The position numbers and the translations under genes were made by a program. The notes under the pieces are model-generated. The model had not been told where the DNA came from. It did no database searches and was given only the letters and a program-made list of their open reading frames with translations. Below, in pieces: positions 60,882 to 64,000 of a DNA stretch of 64,000 nt (its first letter is position 1; the number at the start of each line of letters is the position of its first letter). Source of the stretch: Crotophaga sulcirostris (taxonomy: Eukaryota > Chordata > Aves > Cuculiformes > Crotophagidae); assembly GCA_013397455.1 (NCBI GenBank), contig VYZB01000214.1, forward strand, positions 152,731-216,730, written 5' to 3'.

Positions 60882-63727
60882 CTGGAGAGAAAGGGTCAGA
60901 GTTAGCAAAGGACTCTGAGATAGTAAATAAATAAGCCGATATTTAACCAAAAACAGGACGCACATACACACACAAAAGACATGGGGACAAGGAGTCCAAA
61001 GACCTTCCAGGCATCAGTAAAGTCTCAAGGAGGCTAGCCCTCACCCCATGAGAACTTTATACTTAAGGAGGGATCTCTTCAATGCTCCTGCTGGGATATA
61101 TTATCTAGCAAACAACCTAAACATCCAATATGTTTTGGTACTGGGTGCATTTGCAGTGTGCTCTGCTGTAAATTCAAAGCTCTTCAAAAGGCTTTTGAAA
61201 ATCACATGCCTTTCAAACCCTGATGGCAAAGCTCCTTTCTTACAATTTCTATCCAGTGCTGTGGGGCTATTTCACAAGCCATTCAGTCTATCACCACATC
61301 AAAGATCCAGGAGGTTACAGAGTGGGGGAGGCAAAGAAGGGAGGAAAAAAAAAACCCCAGTGCATGTGTTCGAGGGCATCGAGGCAAAGCGGAAACTGAG
61401 CGGTATCTGTTAGAGCTCAAGCAGCACAAAGACCATTTCCTGTACTGCTGGAAACATTTGGATATCTGCATTAATCTAATCAATGCAAGAATGTGGCTCC
61501 TCTTTGTACTCAGCCAGCTATTTCTGAGGAGAAGGTACTGTAGCTGCAGTACAGATGTTCCTATAATACCCCATTGAGTTGAGGAATTTGCTTACGATCA
61601 GGGGCGATGCTCGCTGGGTCTGCTCACTGGCAGCCCAAGGACCAGAGCCCACGTCTTTCACTTGGTGTCATCTTGAAGCAGCACTGACACATCAGTCAGA
61701 AAAATGAAGCCTCCATGCACCAAAGCAAGGCTTGTGCAGCAGAGGAGGTGAAGCACTGGAGCTACAGCTCATTTCATCATGCAGTCTCCCATCAAACTCC
61801 AAACTGAAGCTACCCCACTCTTCTCCATCCCCTCAAAAAAATTAGGTTTTGAACTTTAACATCTGAAAACACTTAGTTACCAGCTTCCCAAACAGTCACA
61901 CCCTTCCTCTCACAGCTGCCCACTTCTCAGAGACGCGTATCCATTGCACTGAGAAGCAGATTTAAACCAGTCTAAATAACACATAGCTGGTGCCTACAGC
62001 ACTCAACTATTATATCAGCCTTCCTCTGGTAGAAGGCACAAGCCATTCTTTAACGTACGATGCGGTAAGTCTCTCATTTTTTTCCAAGGTCCCAGAAAGG
62101 CAGTGACCCAGAAGGAAGGATTATTGAACCAAATCCACCAGATTTGCCCCAGTCAGATGATTAATACACAGTGTAACACGCTTTTTAATAGGATTAAAGA
62201 GAATGTAAAATGCACATTTCTGAGCAGGAATATTTGAAGGAATAATTCAAGAAGGTTAAAAATCTCCGAAAGAAGAGACAAGAAATAAGCAAAATAGTTT
62301 TGTTAAAGCATGTGGATCAACTGGGAATTTCTATTTAGTCGAGTCTGAATGCCTCCAGAGCCTTTGGAAGCAAGCCAGTCTTTACTGCCCTTCTTTTCCC
62401 CCACATACCACTTCAGCTCTCTTTTTTTGGAAAAGATTGGAAACTGGTTAATACCCAGAGAAACATAGCCAGTCAAAGCCTGGACATAACTGGGGTACTA
62501 CAGTAAATGCAGTGTAAAGATATTCTCATTTTTGAACACAAGAAATTTTGATCAGTGGTTGGACCAAACATCCACAGTTCATCTGACAGAGAAATAACAA
62601 GAGTCCCATAACAACCTGCTATGGAGTTCCATTCATGGTACCCACCAAATCCATGCCTCTTCCCCAGCCTCCTTCTGCCCAAATCAGTACTGAGTTAAAC
62701 CAACCACAGGGCGGGAACCTGCAAACCTGTCCAAATCTGACAGCACTTGCACATGGATAGAAGCTCTAAAAGCACAGCTGATGAACAGCCTCAAGATCCA
62801 CAACTGCATTTCAGACACTGGATTTCAGATATTTTGTTCTGTTCTAATAATAAAAATGCATCTCTGCTTTTTTAAGTCTGAATGAAAACAGACTTGGTTT
62901 AGACCAGACATCTCTGTAGTTCGTCCAATCCCATCCGAAAACTGAAAAAAATCAGCATAACTAAGCCATTTGTGTTCTCCAAGGAGTGCAACAGCAGCAA
63001 CAACATTAAAGATGAAAACCAAAATACTTTAAAAGTGGTTCCTTCCATTTAAATAGACTGACACTATAATAAATCAAATGAACAAATCACCGCGTATACA
63101 TGGAACAAAATTATTTTAATTGTGGACTCTAGGCAAAATCCTGCATCCTTTTTAAATGCAAAAGGGAATTAAAAGTGCTCAGCATTGCTCACAGTAGATC
63201 ATTGCTTAGAACCTACTTCAGATCCACGCTGACTCACAGCAGGCTGGTGGCACACAAGCTCATTTACCAACTATTTACCACCACCCATCACTGCAATACC
63301 AGACATCTGAAGAACAGAAACCCTCTTTGGCGGAACAACTCCTACATCTGCATTCACAGGGTATCAAATATATCTTGCAAGTGGCAAGACCAAGGTATGC
63401 AAGCACAGATGGAAGGCAAGTCATGAAGTACTACTGCCAAGGTAAACTGACCATTAAAAAGCAAACAGCATTCATGCACTACGACGAGAACTTCATTCCT
63501 ATACAGCCTCACAAAAGAAACAAAAATCCTTAGGAGAAGGTAATAGCTATGCTTTCTTTAGAATCCCAGCCATTAAGGAATCTGTGTGTTTATGCCCCAG
63601 GTTAGTGATTTTAGCTGGAGTTCCACACTTGTTCACTCTGGACCAGGCAGCAGGCGTTTGTTTTCCTCCATCAGTAGGTCACAACACACACCCCTCAGGC
63701 TAAAATGGGAAGCGTCCCAGGAACCTG
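60882..63727 (-). other. METRNL: METRNL upstream intron (5' end outside window)
   Basis: The acceptor at 60882-60883 starts an intron that runs toward higher coordinates. I looked on the minus strand for the large METRNL exon expected next (motifs such as CFGLEQGG, EATPQ, TGFQYEL) and did not find it before the window ends, so exons 1-2 probably lie beyond 64000. The stretch is unique, A+T-rich DNA with scattered chance frames, e.g. 61048-61413 plus strand, which has no family motif. A short T-rich stretch near 62420 and pyrimidine-rich tracts are the only structure seen. Confidence 0.7.
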
Positions 63728-64000
63728 GGCTGGTCTCTTCTCTCAGGTGACCACTGACAGAACTAGAGGACATGGACTCAAGCTTCATCAGGGAAAGTTT
63801 AGGCTTGATATTAGGAAAAAGTTCTTCCCTGAAAGGGTGATTGGCCATTGGAATGTGCTGCCCAGGGAGCTGGTGGAGTCACCAACCCTGGAGGTGTTTA
63901 AGAGGAGATTGGCTGAGGCACTCAGTGCCAGGGTTTAGATGATGGGTTGGTGTTAGTGTTGGGTTATAGGCTGGACTCAGTGATCTCAGAGGTCCTTTCC
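63728..64000 (+). mobile_element. CR1 LINE 3' fragment, ACAGTATC-tail type, cut by window edge
   Basis: It begins at ggctggtctcttctctcagg. The open frame to 63938 encodes [20 protein letters not shown] and [20 protein letters not shown]. The tail lies beyond the window. It sits in the probable upstream METRNL intron, opposite to the gene's direction. Confidence 0.94.

Noticed and set aside
1..64000. CRISPR arrays, operons, tRNA or rRNA genes, endogenous retroviruses
   Set aside because: No direct repeats with regular spacers, no cloverleaf or ribosomal sequence, and no gag/pol/env frames or paired LTRs were seen; the reverse-transcriptase fragments are of CR1 LINE type.

Overview
This window reads as nuclear DNA from a bird. 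The main evidence is about two dozen 5'-truncated CR1 LINE copies. They carry the typical CR1 octamer 3' tails, fragments of CR1 reverse transcriptase and many copies of its C-terminal region. By my boundaries they cover roughly 12% of the sequence. The one confident host gene looks like a bird orthologue of vertebrate METRNL (meteorin-like). The species cannot be named from this. A homogeneous CR1 group with an ACAGTATC-type tail suggests a lineage with fairly recent CR1 activity; woodpecker relatives and hornbill/hoopoe relatives are known for CR1-rich genomes, but that is only a guess.

Layout. From 1 to about 58.5 kb I find no recognisable protein-coding gene. The stretch holds unique intergenic DNA, CR1 copies on both strands, two (GAAA)n purine microsatellites (15.76-15.89 kb and 37.99-38.39 kb, the second broken by a 250-base N gap), a (CT9-10)n tract at 22.05 kb, a polypurine tract at 53.7 kb and a few short tandem duplications. 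Most open frames here are either CR1 remnants or chance frames, since they overlap on both strands and lack family motifs. Two CR1 loci are structurally notable: a CR1 inserted into an older CR1 reverse-transcriptase fragment (46.6-47.6 kb), and two CR1 3' ends fused head to head with no spacer (26.44-26.72 kb).

From about 59.15 to 60.88 kb lies the 3' end of METRNL on the minus strand: the last coding exon (59790-60106), a 715-base intron, a 60-base internal exon (60822-60881) and a probable 3' UTR. The upstream exons, with signal peptide and N-terminal domain, are not visible and probably lie beyond position 64000, so 60882-64000 is most likely METRNL intron. A CR1 copy runs off the right edge.

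I found no bacterial, phage, CRISPR, tRNA or rRNA features and no intact endogenous retrovirus. I did not find a convincing undescribed biological system. The most useful leads are the METRNL 3' architecture, the nested CR1 with a readable target site, the head-to-head CR1 fusion, and three unassigned minus-strand open stretches (28.4, 33.5 and 43.4 kb) that deserve a homology or RNA-seq check.
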